DNA of 64,000 nucleotides from Rhodocyclales bacterium (GTDB taxonomy: Bacteria > Pseudomonadota > Gammaproteobacteria > Burkholderiales > Rhodocyclaceae), in the NCBI GenBank assembly GCA_016235025.1, contig JACRMV010000001.1, positions 434,001 to 498,000 of the forward strand, written 5' to 3'. Both the position numbers and the translations under genes were made by a program. Of the stretch, positions 56,504 to 64,000 are shown in pieces. The notes beneath the pieces were generated by a model that searched no databases, was not told where the DNA came from, and saw only the letters and a program-made list of their open reading frames with translations. Position 1 is the first letter of the stretch, and the number at the start of each line of letters is the position of its first letter.

Positions 56504-56824
56504 TTAAACTCGTCTGCGCTTAATCGCGCGGTGCACAGTCGCCAGTGTGGCACTGTCGAGCGGATGCATGGCAAGCAATAGGTCGGCGAGCACGTCGTCG
56601 CGACAATAGAGATAAGCGGTAGGGATGTTCAGCACCTCGGCGATTTTCTCGGCGACCTCGAACGGCGGCTGGTGTATTCCAGTTTCGTAGCGGCTAATGC
56701 GTGCGCTGCTGCAGCTTTCGTCGAGGCCAATCAGCACGCCCAAGCGATCCTGTGCCAGTTGCGCGCATTCGCGCGCCTGACGGAGCCGAAGGCCGAAAAC
56801 CGACCGGGGTGGTTTGTCATGCAT
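56504..56824 (-). CDS. XRE-family transcriptional regulator
   Basis: This 106-residue protein has a Cro/C1 helix-turn-helix (LAQDRLGVLIGLDESCSSARISRYETG) and the following EVAEKIAEVLNIPTAYLYC, typical of phage-like or plasmid XRE regulators. No partner toxin is directly adjacent; hipBA lies 350 bases away with its own HipB. Its target is unknown. Confidence 0.8.
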   Translation of the reverse strand: MHDKPPRSVFGLRLRQARECAQLAQDRLGVLIGLDESCSSARISRYETGIHQPPFEVAEKIAEVLNIPTAYLYCRDDVLADLLLAMHPLDSATLATVHRAIKRRRV

Positions 56825-56920
56825 GTCCCGACCATGTTGAGGATTCGCGCTTGTTACGTCTCTACGTAAATCGTAGAATCAAAATGAAATGTCTCTAAAA
56901 CCTGCCACGATAGGTGCGTT

Positions 56921-57298
56921 ATGCAACAAATTGACTGGGATCCCGCGCTGGAGACTGGTATCGACTTTATTGACAGCGAGCATCGGCACATCGTCGCGCT
57001 CGCCAATCATTTGTTGGAAAATTCGTCGAGCGAGGCAATAGAAGCAGTGCTGAATGAGCTCAGCGGCTGTTTCGCGAGTAATTTCACACGAGAGGAAGAC
57101 TACCTGCAGCGCGCATCGCTACCCCTCGCCGCAGTCGCAGCACATGTCACCGATCACACGCGCTTGCTTTCGGAATTCACCGAAATCCTTTATCGCGCCA
57201 GCATCGATGGGTGCGGCACCGGTGAGGCAATCTGGCATTTTCTGGCTGACACCGTACTGCGACACCAGCGCGATTTCGACATCGCCATGCGCCAATGA
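56921..57298 (+). CDS. bacteriohemerythrin-like protein with a changed ligand
   Basis: This 125-residue protein has the hemerythrin order: GIDFIDSEHRHIVALAN, TREEDYL, HVTDH and LRHQRDFD. At the position where the second histidine normally precedes the EE (xHFxxEE) it has asparagine (SNFTREE), so one iron ligand is likely missing. Hemerythrins bind O2 or sense redox at a di-iron site. An AGGTG site is upstream. It has no evident link with the helicase genes that follow. Confidence 0.8.
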   Translation: MQQIDWDPALETGIDFIDSEHRHIVALANHLLENSSSEAIEAVLNELSGCFASNFTREEDYLQRASLPLAAVAAHVTDHTRLLSEFTEILYRASIDGCGTGEAIWHFLADTVLRHQRDFDIAMRQ

Positions 57299-57519
57299 GA
57301 TCAATCATACCGGCGCCAGAAAAAGTCGGCGCTGGCGGAACGGCGTCGCCCGCCGTTGGACTATAGGACTACAGGGAGCAGCGCCACACTGATTTGTCCA
57401 AGCTTCCTTTGGGGGGCACGGCGTGTCTGGAATTTGGGTTGCCATCTATCTGCTCGTTCGGCGAAGAGAGAGGTGGCCCGGTAAAATAGGACTGGTCGAT
57501 AACGGTCTGTTAAGAACAT

Positions 57520-59262
57520 ATGAACGAGCTTACAAACAGCCAAACCCTGCTGGCCAGTTTGCTCGCATTCATTCACGACGAGCAGGCTTACGGCAATCAC
57601 CGCCTTCATGAAATCTGGGAACGTCCCCTTGCCGACAAGTTGGAAAAGGGATGGTCGCAAGGCTTCTTGTCGTTGGATCGTGGATCTGAACCGAATACGC
57701 TTTGGGCGACGCTGGATGACAGCGAATCGCGTTTTCGTGAAGGGGATCTACTCTTCCTGCATGCTGGAAAACCCTTCGAGAATCCTCTTGGCAGGGGCTT
57801 TTCCTTGGAGCTGGAAGACGGTGACCGCTGGCTGTTGAGCGGCAAGCTTGCACTCGCCGCCCTCGACGAGTATGAAGGCGGGCGCTGCTACGCCGATCCT
57901 GATGCGATGGATCTCACCTCATTCTACGAACAATCGCTGGAAGATATTGCGACCTCGCAGATTGGACGAGAGGTCATTCTTCCGCTGCTCGACGGGACGC
58001 TGCCAATCACGTTCGACGAAAGGGACTTTGCCGACGCCGAGCGGATCGCGTTGGCCGAGGGCTGCAATGCGGCACAGGCCGAGGCAGTCGGCTTGGCCTA
58101 CGCTGCCGAACAGATTGCTTGCATTCAGGGGCCGCCTGGAACCGGCAAGACCCGTGTTTTGTCGCTGATCGCGCGGCTGATGGTGGAACGTGGCGAGCGC
58201 ATTCTGGTGACCTCGCATACCCATATGGCCATCAACAACGCCTTGAACAAGATTCACGCGCAGGGTGTTCATGTCATCAAGGTGGGCCGCGATACCCAGC
58301 GCAAGGGATTGGACGACGCGATTCCTTGTTTTTCGGGACTGGATGCCTGGGAGGATCGGCCGACGGACGGCTACGTCGTCGGCGCCACACCCTTTGCCAC
58401 CTGCACGTCCCGTCTCGAGAACTACGATTTCGACACGATTCTGTTCGACGAGGCTAGCCAAATCACCGTGCCGTTGGCGCTGATGGCGATGCGCAAGGGC
58501 AAGCGCTTCATCTTCATCGGCGACCAGAAACAGCTGCCTCCCATACTGCTGTCACGATCGGTCCTTTCGAAAGATGCCTTTTCCGTGTTCTCCAAGCTGA
58601 CCGCCATCGAGGCCGACCATACGGTCATGCTCGATGAAACCTACCGCATGAACAGGTGGCTGACCGAGTGGCCCAGTCAGACCTTCTATGACGGCAAGCT
58701 CCGTTCCGCCGGCCACAATCGAGAGCGCCAGCTGATGCTCACGACGGTTGCACCCCGTTTTGTTGAAGTGTTCGATCCGGCCGCCAGTGCTGTTTTTATT
58801 CCGACGTTGGACCGGTCTGCGCGAACTCGCAACCACCGCGATGCCGCGTTGGTGGCCGATCTTTGCCAGGCTGCGGTTGCCGGGGGAGTGGCATTGACTG
58901 AAATCGGTGTCGTTTCACCTTATCGTGCGCATGGCCGCGTCGTGCGCAATCTGCTGAAAGGGCGATTCGGCGACGTGGCGGCACGGACAGTAGTGGCGGA
59001 CACGGTTGAACGTATGCAGGGGCAAGAGCGGGAACTGATCATCCTGTCCCTGGCCACCGGAGACGAAGCATTTTTGAGTGTGATCGCAGAGTTCTTTTTT
59101 CAGCCGGAACGTCTCAACGTGTCCATTACTCGCGCCATGACCAAGCTGATCGTGATCGGTCCGGAGGTCGTTCCGACATCTGCTGCAGAAAACTCGGAAG
59201 TCGAACGCTGGATCGCTTGGTATCGCGACATGGTTGGCCAGTGCCGCAAGATCGTTCTGTAG
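57520..59262 (+). CDS. SF1 (Upf1/Dna2-like) helicase
   Basis: This 580-residue protein has about 190 residues without known domain, then a superfamily-1 helicase core: GPPGTGKT at about 205, SHTHMAINNAL, FDEASQ, GDQKQLPP, LDETYRMN, VVSPYRAHGR and QGQERELIILS, with SITRAMTKL near the end. It is immediately followed by another SF1 helicase two bases downstream. Two-helicase pairs in a defence island often serve anti-phage roles, but nothing in the sequence assigns one. Confidence 0.8.
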   Translation: MNELTNSQTLLASLLAFIHDEQAYGNHRLHEIWERPLADKLEKGWSQGFLSLDRGSEPNTLWATLDDSESRFREGDLLFLHAGKPFENPLGRGFSLELEDGDRWLLSGKLALAALDEYEGGRCYADPDAMDLTSFYEQSLEDIATSQIGREVILPLLDGTLPITFDERDFADAERIALAEGCNAAQAEAVGLAYAAEQIACIQGPPGTGKTRVLSLIARLMVERGERILVTSHTHMAINNALNKIHAQGVHVIKVGRDTQRKGLDDAIPCFSGLDAWEDRPTDGYVVGATPFATCTSRLENYDFDTILFDEASQITVPLALMAMRKGKRFIFIGDQKQLPPILLSRSVLSKDAFSVFSKLTAIEADHTVMLDETYRMNRWLTEWPSQTFYDGKLRSAGHNRERQLMLTTVAPRFVEVFDPAASAVFIPTLDRSARTRNHRDAALVADLCQAAVAGGVALTEIGVVSPYRAHGRVVRNLLKGRFGDVAARTVVADTVERMQGQERELIILSLATGDEAFLSVIAEFFFQPERLNVSITRAMTKLIVIGPEVVPTSAAENSEVERWIAWYRDMVGQCRKIVL

Positions 59263-59263
59263 C

Positions 59264-61285
59264 ATGACGGTGTACATTCCTGAGTGGACGAAAGTCTCGG
59301 GACGTAACCTGCAGATCAAGAAGGTATTGAATGCCTTGGACGATGTCTGTGTGGTGCGCAGGCCCCTCCGACCAACAGGCTGGGCGCCTGATCTGTTTGT
59401 GCAGCATCCGGAAACCGGATGGATCGCTATCGCCGTCAGCGATGAGAGCTTCTCGGTGCTCGATTCGGCACAACTGTTCGAGACCGAGGGACGGCTAGCC
59501 TTCGAGCAACTGCTGGCGCGTTTTGCCGACCTGAAAGGCATATCAGACCCGACCAATCACAATTTGCTTAAGCTGCTCCTGATGTGGTCGTGTTCCCCGG
59601 AAGAAGCGCGAGTCCTGTCGGAACGCTATATGGACCGCTTTGGCGTGCGGTTGTTGTCAAAAGAACAGTTCATGCGACTTGGATATAAGCTCATTCCTCG
59701 TCTGTTCGCGCAATTGGGAGAGAAGGGCGAGCAATTGCTGCTGGGGCATTACTTTCCCGAGGCAGAGATACCGGAAATCTTCACTACCCGCCGGCATTTT
59801 CATCGCGACAACTCGGCCAGGCTGACGCGGTACTTCCTGGATAATCAGCAGGAATGGGCCGCCAAGCTCGACCTGGAACCGCCCGTAGAGCAGGCGGAAG
59901 TAGCCAAGGACTTTTCTGTGCGTGTAGTCAATGGCGTGGCGGGCAGCGGCAAGACCCTGATTGCCTTGAATCGCGCCCTGATGCTGGCGGAGATGTTTCC
60001 GTCGCAACGGATCCTGGTGCTGATCCACAACACGCCCATCGTCGCGGATATCAAGGACCGGCTGCATCGCACGCGCGGCAGCATTCCCAACAATCTCGAG
60101 ATCACTACTTTCTTTGGCTGGGCGCATCAGCAGTGGCGCAACGTTTTTCAGACCCGGTTGAAGATGCCGGATAGACCGCAGCAAGAAGTGCCGGAACTCA
60201 TCAAACACTACCGTACGCGCTGGCCAGATCTGAAGCTGACCGAGGTGCAACTGGTCGATGAACTGGACTTCATTAACGAGTCGTTGATCGTTGATGAACC
60301 GTCCTATCTCGTTGCCAGTCGCGCCGGTCAGGGATTTGCGTTGCGAGCCAAGGACCGCGAACAGGTGTGGTCGCTCTATGAGATCGTGACGACAGCGCTG
60401 GCCAAGGAACAACAGCGCTTGTGGAGCGCGGTCCCGCGGGAGATCTGCCTGGCCGAGAGTCACGAACGTCTGTCGAAGTATCACCATATCCTTGTCGATG
60501 AGGCACAGTTTTTTGCGCCATCCTGGTTTCAGGTGGTGAAGCTGGCGACGGAAGCCGAGGGGCATTTGTTCCTGTGTGCCGATCCGAACCAAGGGTTCAT
60601 GAAAAGCCGTCTGAGCTGGAAGAACGTGGGCCTGGATGTCGCAGGGCGCACCAAGAAGCTCCGAAAATCCTACCGGACAACCCAGGCTATTCTCGAGGCT
60701 GCAAGCCGCATCCTGGCGCAGTCGGCCCCGGGCGATCCGGACGACTTTCTGGAACCGGACTGGAATGGCATGGAGCAGGGTACGTCTCCGCTTCTGATCT
60801 ATACCGATTCGCCTCAGGATGCCGTGGATCGCCTCACGAATGAACTGGCCGCGATCATCAAACATGGACAGGTGCCACTATCCAGCCTCCTAGTCATCTA
60901 CGGCGACAGCATTCAGAAGCACCTGCTGTACGATCAACTGGGCCGGCGCTTCGGCACCGAACGGATATGGTGGCTGAATAGGAAAGAACACAAGAAGGAG
61001 CCGCCGAACGGCTACGGCCAGGACTATTTGCGCCTGGCATATCTGGAAACGGCGACCGGGCTGGAGGCGAGCGTGGTCTTTCTGATCGGAGTCGAGAGTC
61101 TATTCGCGGAAAACGACATGCCCGGGGTTAGCAACGAGGAACGTGTTGCACGAAAGGAAGAAAACGCCCGAAAACTTTACATGGCAATCACCCGTGCGGG
61201 ACACCAGCTTGTTTTAGTATCGACGCAGAGACTGCCGCATAGCATCGAAAGTTTATTCGAGAAAGTATCGCCTCTGACATCCTGA
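59264..61285 (+). CDS. SF1 (UvrD/PcrA-like) helicase with N-terminal NERD-like region
   Basis: This 673-residue protein has a N-terminal part that may be a degenerate NERD/PD-(D/E)XK region (WAPDLFVQHPETGWIAIAVSD) and then helicase motifs VVNGVAGSGKTLIA at about 223, ILVDEAQFFAPS, CADPNQGF, LRKSYRTTQAILEA and LYMAITRAGHQLVL. It starts one base after the stop of the previous helicase, so the two are cotranslated. A NERD-plus-helicase protein with a second helicase is a plausible defence unit; the nuclease prediction is weak. Confidence 0.78.
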   Translation: MTVYIPEWTKVSGRNLQIKKVLNALDDVCVVRRPLRPTGWAPDLFVQHPETGWIAIAVSDESFSVLDSAQLFETEGRLAFEQLLARFADLKGISDPTNHNLLKLLLMWSCSPEEARVLSERYMDRFGVRLLSKEQFMRLGYKLIPRLFAQLGEKGEQLLLGHYFPEAEIPEIFTTRRHFHRDNSARLTRYFLDNQQEWAAKLDLEPPVEQAEVAKDFSVRVVNGVAGSGKTLIALNRALMLAEMFPSQRILVLIHNTPIVADIKDRLHRTRGSIPNNLEITTFFGWAHQQWRNVFQTRLKMPDRPQQEVPELIKHYRTRWPDLKLTEVQLVDELDFINESLIVDEPSYLVASRAGQGFALRAKDREQVWSLYEIVTTALAKEQQRLWSAVPREICLAESHERLSKYHHILVDEAQFFAPSWFQVVKLATEAEGHLFLCADPNQGFMKSRLSWKNVGLDVAGRTKKLRKSYRTTQAILEAASRILAQSAPGDPDDFLEPDWNGMEQGTSPLLIYTDSPQDAVDRLTNELAAIIKHGQVPLSSLLVIYGDSIQKHLLYDQLGRRFGTERIWWLNRKEHKKEPPNGYGQDYLRLAYLETATGLEASVVFLIGVESLFAENDMPGVSNEERVARKEENARKLYMAITRAGHQLVLVSTQRLPHSIESLFEKVSPLTS

Positions 61286-61305
61286 CTCCAGGGGTTTGAT
61301 GTCAG
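61274..61305 (+). terminator. possible terminator after the helicase pair
   Basis: CTGACATC (61274-61281) pairs with GATGTCAG (61298-61305) across 16 bases, followed by TGTCCTTTCTTT. It overlaps the helicase stop codon. The stem is short, so this is a modest candidate. Confidence 0.45.
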
Positions 61306-61408
61306 TGTCCTTTCTTTGAAGAGATCAGATCCAAGCGTCTAATTACAAAAGCGTTGCTGTAAGCTTCCATTGCTGCTTTATGCAGCGCAAATCCCATACT
61401 CGCGAATT

Positions 61409-61435
61409 GAAAAGCACCCAACCGGTGCGCTTTTC
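61409..61435. promoter_or_regulatory. imperfect hairpin/operator upstream of trfA-like gene
   Basis: GAAAAGCACC (61409-61418) faces GGTGCGCTTTTC (61424-61435). The right arm repeats the arm of the terminator at 41063. It may be a binding site for a plasmid regulator or a weak attenuator before the initiator gene 39 bases downstream. Confidence 0.35.
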
Positions 61436-61473
61436 ACCAGCGATTTTGTGGTCCTCCTTGATAAAACCGTGGA

Positions 61474-62364
61474 ATGGAAACCCACGATGGCCAGGTGCCC
61501 TTTCAGTTCGGCGAAAAGAGCGAGTCGCCCGCGCCCGGATGGATCGCCAAAGCGGCAGATCGAGCAAAGCAGCGTCGGGAGCAGGAGACCATCGCAGCAG
61601 GCCTCCCGGAATGGCCGGAAAAGGCCCGTGGCATCCCGAACGGTGCCCTGCGGTCATCTCTATTCGGGGCGATTCGCAAAGGCCCGCGCAAGTTCCTTAA
61701 ACGCGCGCAGCTCCAGTCAGTCAATGGGCTGACCATTGTCTTCAATGGTCCTCGCCTGAGTCAGTCCGACCTCGATGTCTGGGAGCATTGTCTGCATCTC
61801 GCGCGGATCAATGGCACCGGGTGTCATATCCGATTCACCGCGTATTCCTTCCTCAAGGCCATTGGGCGCACCACAGGGAAGAGCGATCGGGAATGGCTCA
61901 AGGGCGTGCTGCTCGATCTTGCCTCGTCCGTGGTCGAAATCAACGATAGCAAGCGCGCCTACTTCGGCCCCCTGATCCATCATGGCATTCGGGATGACGA
62001 AACCGGGGAATACGTCATTGAGGTCAATCCCAGAGTGGCGCTCCTGTATGGCGCCGACGGCTGGACCCAGATCGAGTGGGCACAGCGCCAGGCCTTGCGA
62101 CGACAGCCGCTGGCGCAATGGCTGCATGGCTTCTATTCAACGCACACCGAACCCTATCCCTACAAGGTTGAAACCCTGCGCCGCCTGGCCGGCAGCGAAA
62201 ACGAGCATCTCTTCAGTTTTCGGCAGGAACTGCGGGCTGCGATGTCGAAGATGGCTGAAGTCACCGGCTGGGCATGGCGGATTGCCGAGGCTGACCTGGT
62301 GCATGTCGCCAAGCAAACAGGCCAAAAGCCGGTTGTGGATAAGTCGCAAAACGTGAGGGGATAG
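61474..62364 (+). CDS. trfA: TrfA-family plasmid replication initiator
   Basis: This 296-residue protein matches TrfA of IncP-like and related broad-host-range plasmids: IPNGALRSSLFGAIRKG near residue 50, LDVWEHCLHLAR, FTAYSFLKAIGR and LAQWLHGFYSTH then a C-terminal winged-helix region. TrfA binds iterons and recruits DnaB. Six iterons lie immediately after the stop codon, and a DnaA box lies in its last codons. The ATG at 61474 lacks a strong ribosome-binding site, so levels may be kept low. Confidence 0.87.
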   Translation: METHDGQVPFQFGEKSESPAPGWIAKAADRAKQRREQETIAAGLPEWPEKARGIPNGALRSSLFGAIRKGPRKFLKRAQLQSVNGLTIVFNGPRLSQSDLDVWEHCLHLARINGTGCHIRFTAYSFLKAIGRTTGKSDREWLKGVLLDLASSVVEINDSKRAYFGPLIHHGIRDDETGEYVIEVNPRVALLYGADGWTQIEWAQRQALRRQPLAQWLHGFYSTHTEPYPYKVETLRRLAGSENEHLFSFRQELRAAMSKMAEVTGWAWRIAEADLVHVAKQTGQKPVVDKSQNVRG

Positions 62365-62600
62365 CACCTATGGGGTAGGGGGACAGCGCCTATGTTTTGC
62401 GGTCACGGTGAGGGGATAGCGCCTAGAGGGTAACGGGATAGCGCCTATGTGACTGGGGGGATAGCGCCTAGGGACATCGGGGGATAGCACCTATGAAGAC
62501 GATGACGAAAAAAGCTCTGCAAGCCTTGCCAATAGAGGCATTCATGGGTTATCCACAAATGCCCCTAATCTTCTTTTAATCCTTTCTTAATCAGTAAACC
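62334..62600. other. oriV: plasmid origin of replication (oriV)
   Basis: The region combines a DnaA box on the minus strand (62334-62342), six iterons (62357-62494), a second perfect DnaA box TTATCCACA (62549-62557) and an AT-rich stretch with TCTTTTAATCC and TTTCTTAATC (62570-62592), the expected unwinding site. It follows the initiator gene directly. Confidence 0.85.
62357..62494 (+). repeat. six 15-bp iterons
   Basis: Copies of GGGGATAGCRCCTAK start at 62357, 62379, 62412, 62434, 62457 and 62480. Steps are 22, 33, 22, 23 and 23 bases; 33 is 22 plus one helical turn, so all copies stay on one face of the helix. Copy 2 has C for T at position 6. Confidence 0.88.
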
Positions 62601-62623
62601 GTCGCACCCTGATCGGAGAACTC

Positions 62624-63175
62624 ATGACTGCCAGCGAACTGAAAAAACGTGCGACCCAAGTCCGTCGCACCGATACCGCGCTGCGACATCTTGCCGCCCA
62701 GCTCGACCTGAACGCGGCAGACAAAGCGTCGTTACTGAAAGCCGCTTCGGTGCTTTCAGCCAGTGGTCGACACGTTGCAAATCAGGCAGCACAGACCAGG
62801 CGCACTGAGGACGCCAGAGAAAAGGCAATTGCCAAGGCGACCCAGGAAGCAAAACAACTGATGGCAGGCTGGCCGGTCGCCAGCATCCCGGACAAGGTGG
62901 CGTTGTGTGTTGCCAATCTCATGGAAACCCATCTTCGCCAAAACCTGGAGTCAGATACCGACAACCTGGAGTGGAGCCTCAACTACTGGGTCGAGCAGGC
63001 CTTGGCGGAGATACCGATGAACGCCGCCTGGAGGGCAGTACGGGACGGCAAACCAGTGAACGAACTCATGGCGCTGGCTAGCGAGCGATTGGACAAGATT
63101 CGAATTCAACCCGGAACAATTGCGCTGGCCCAACGCTGGCAGGCGCAGATGGAAGCCACTGTCGTGAGCCAATGA
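62624..63175 (+). CDS. plasmid backbone protein of unknown function
   Basis: This 183-residue helical protein starts after GGAGAA and contains alternating charged helices (KRATQVRRTDTALRHLAAQL, ATQEAKQLMAGW) suggesting a coiled coil in the first half. It is adjacent to oriV and before small genes and traD. No family recognised; a replication-accessory or copy-control role would fit the place only. Confidence 0.6.
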   Translation: MTASELKKRATQVRRTDTALRHLAAQLDLNAADKASLLKAASVLSASGRHVANQAAQTRRTEDAREKAIAKATQEAKQLMAGWPVASIPDKVALCVANLMETHLRQNLESDTDNLEWSLNYWVEQALAEIPMNAAWRAVRDGKPVNELMALASERLDKIRIQPGTIALAQRWQAQMEATVVSQ

Positions 63176-63194
63176 GGCGGTCGGAAATCATTTC

Positions 63195-63329
63195 ATGACG
63201 GTTACTCAAATTCACCGTTCCGCCGAGGCAGGGCGCCTTGACGATTTCGAAATGGAACACTTTCGTGCGCTTTTCGCCCACGTTCCGCCGATCTCGAATG
63301 CTAATTTCGGCGTATCCCGAAACCGATGA
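63195..63329 (+). CDS. 44-residue small protein coupled to the next gene
   Basis: The short frame (MTVTQIHRSAEAGRLDDFEM and on) ends with a TGA that overlaps the ATG of the next gene (ATGA), the same coupling seen throughout this plasmid. Ribosome-binding is weak. Nothing else is known; the protein is charged and soluble. Confidence 0.45.
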   Translation: MTVTQIHRSAEAGRLDDFEMEHFRALFAHVPPISNANFGVSRNR

Positions 63330-63730
63330 GCCACACCCGCAAAAGCATGAAGAGAAAAAAAGGTCTCAAGCCACTCTGGATCTATGACGGCAGCCCGGAC
63401 CTGGCCGATCTGATGGTGGCCGCCACCACCCTGACCGAGGGCGGTTATGTCATCGTGATCGAACTCACCAACGGCTTGACCCGACTTGCTGCGACACGGC
63501 ATCCGGCCAAATATGCCACCTCCTGGCACCAGTTCGTCAAGCGCTACGGCCTGCCGGAAATTGCCAGGATGATCATCTCGCAACCGCATCTGCGTTACGA
63601 GGCCATCAAGCGCGGTATCGCAAAGGCATTGGCCGAACATCGGGATGAGGATCTGGATGCCTATCGCGTCCCCGTGGAGGCCATGGCAGAAAAGGCGGCA
63701 GCGGTCATCGAGGCGCTGGCAGGGCAGTAA
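63326..63730 (+). CDS. plasmid protein of unknown function
   Basis: This 134-residue protein has a basic N-terminus (RKSMKRKKGLKPLW) and a soluble alpha/beta body with KYATSWHQFVKRYGLPE. It is coupled to the 44-residue protein upstream and lies 48 bases before the traD-like gene. No motif identifies it; neighbouring genes suggest plasmid transfer or maintenance. Confidence 0.6.
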   Translation: MSHTRKSMKRKKGLKPLWIYDGSPDLADLMVAATTLTEGGYVIVIELTNGLTRLAATRHPAKYATSWHQFVKRYGLPEIARMIISQPHLRYEAIKRGIAKALAEHRDEDLDAYRVPVEAMAEKAAAVIEALAGQ

Positions 63731-63778
63731 TCGGGCCTGAAGACGCTCCCTGAAATAGACGATTCATTCAGTCAGTTC

Positions 63779-64000
63779 ATGCGCAACACCTACGATTTTG
63801 ACTATCCCTGGCGGCCGATTTACGAATGGCGCATGACGGGCGTCTGGCTTGGAGCGGCCAGTCTGATGCTCGTGGTGACGAGAACTCTGCCGGTGCCCTC
63901 TCGCATGGGAGTCGCCGCATCACTGTTCTGCGTCGGAATCGGTGGGCTCCGAGCGCTCCAGGCGTGGCGGCGAAGCCAGGATAGCGCGCGAATCCGCCTT
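63779..64000 (+). CDS. traD: TraD-like conjugative coupling protein (5' part)
   Basis: The first 74 residues are present, to the window edge. DFDYPWRPIYEWR followed by two hydrophobic helices (VWLGAASLMLVVT and GVAASLFCVGIGGL) match the N-terminal membrane anchor of TraD of F/SXT-type transfer systems. TraD is the hexameric ATPase that hands DNA to the secretion channel. It suggests the transfer operon continues to the right. Confidence 0.65.
   Translation, partial: MRNTYDFDYPWRPIYEWRMTGVWLGAASLMLVVTRTLPVPSRMGVAASLFCVGIGGLRALQAWRRSQDSARIRL

Noticed and set aside
62357-62494. Iterons as a CRISPR or simple tandem repeat
   Set aside because: Position after a TrfA-family gene, 22-23 base phasing and flanking DnaA boxes identify them as origin iterons.

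Overview
The window looks like part of a large conjugative plasmid, or a closely related integrative element, from a betaproteobacterium. A Rhodocyclales-type host is my best guess from the gene content, namely a class III PHA synthase, Liv-type transport and a TrfA/ParM/MobI backbone, but this rests on family recognition and not on a search. I saw no rRNA or tRNA gene and no CRISPR array.

Layout. (1) 1-8.86 kb is plasmid backbone on the + strand: an ArdC-like antirestriction/metallopeptidase protein, a RadC-family protein, several small unknown proteins and a 1643-residue methyltransferase-helicase. Structured leaders precede several of these genes, and in three of them the ribosome-binding site can be paired off. 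An orphan copy of such a leader at 8.82 kb marks the edge of an insertion. (2) 9.1-27.5 kb is a metabolic cargo on the - strand. One operon encodes a branched-chain-type ABC transporter with two binding proteins, an iron alcohol dehydrogenase and a semialdehyde dehydrogenase. A second encodes PhaE, PhaC, an alpha/beta hydrolase, a CoA-transferase and an HSL-type esterase. An NtrC-type regulator and its histidine kinase follow. Each operon starts at a recognisable sigma-54 promoter, with two 15-bp sites upstream set exactly 41 bp apart in both cases. Import, CoA activation, polyester synthesis or hydrolysis and omega-oxidation of a short hydroxy acid (for example 4-hydroxybutyrate) would fit, but the substrate is inferred.

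(3) 27.9-34.8 kb holds a transposase remnant, a large hybrid sensor kinase with an EAL response regulator, and an intact IS1182-like element. (4) 34.9-37.1 kb has two unknown proteins. (5) 37.3-42 kb is a stability and mobilisation block: parM, a parR-like gene, a tyrosine recombinase and a WGR protein overlap as one operon, with seven copies of a 17-bp repeat in two clusters around it. A strong terminator, a candidate oriT region and a mobI-like gene follow.

(6) 42.5-57.3 kb is a defence and addiction island: a restriction-modification-like set with a GIY-YIG/helicase protein and two methyltransferase-like proteins, a metallo-beta-lactamase plus membrane-protein pair, a set of DNA-binding protein, large methyltransferase and PD-(D/E)XK nuclease behind twin palindromic operators, hipBA with clear operators, an XRE regulator and a hemerythrin. 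(7) 57.5-61.3 kb has two adjacent SF1 helicases, possibly another defence pair. (8) 61.4-64 kb is the replicon: a TrfA-family initiator, six iterons flanked by DnaA boxes and an AT-rich stretch, three small plasmid genes, and the start of a TraD-type coupling protein that runs off the window.
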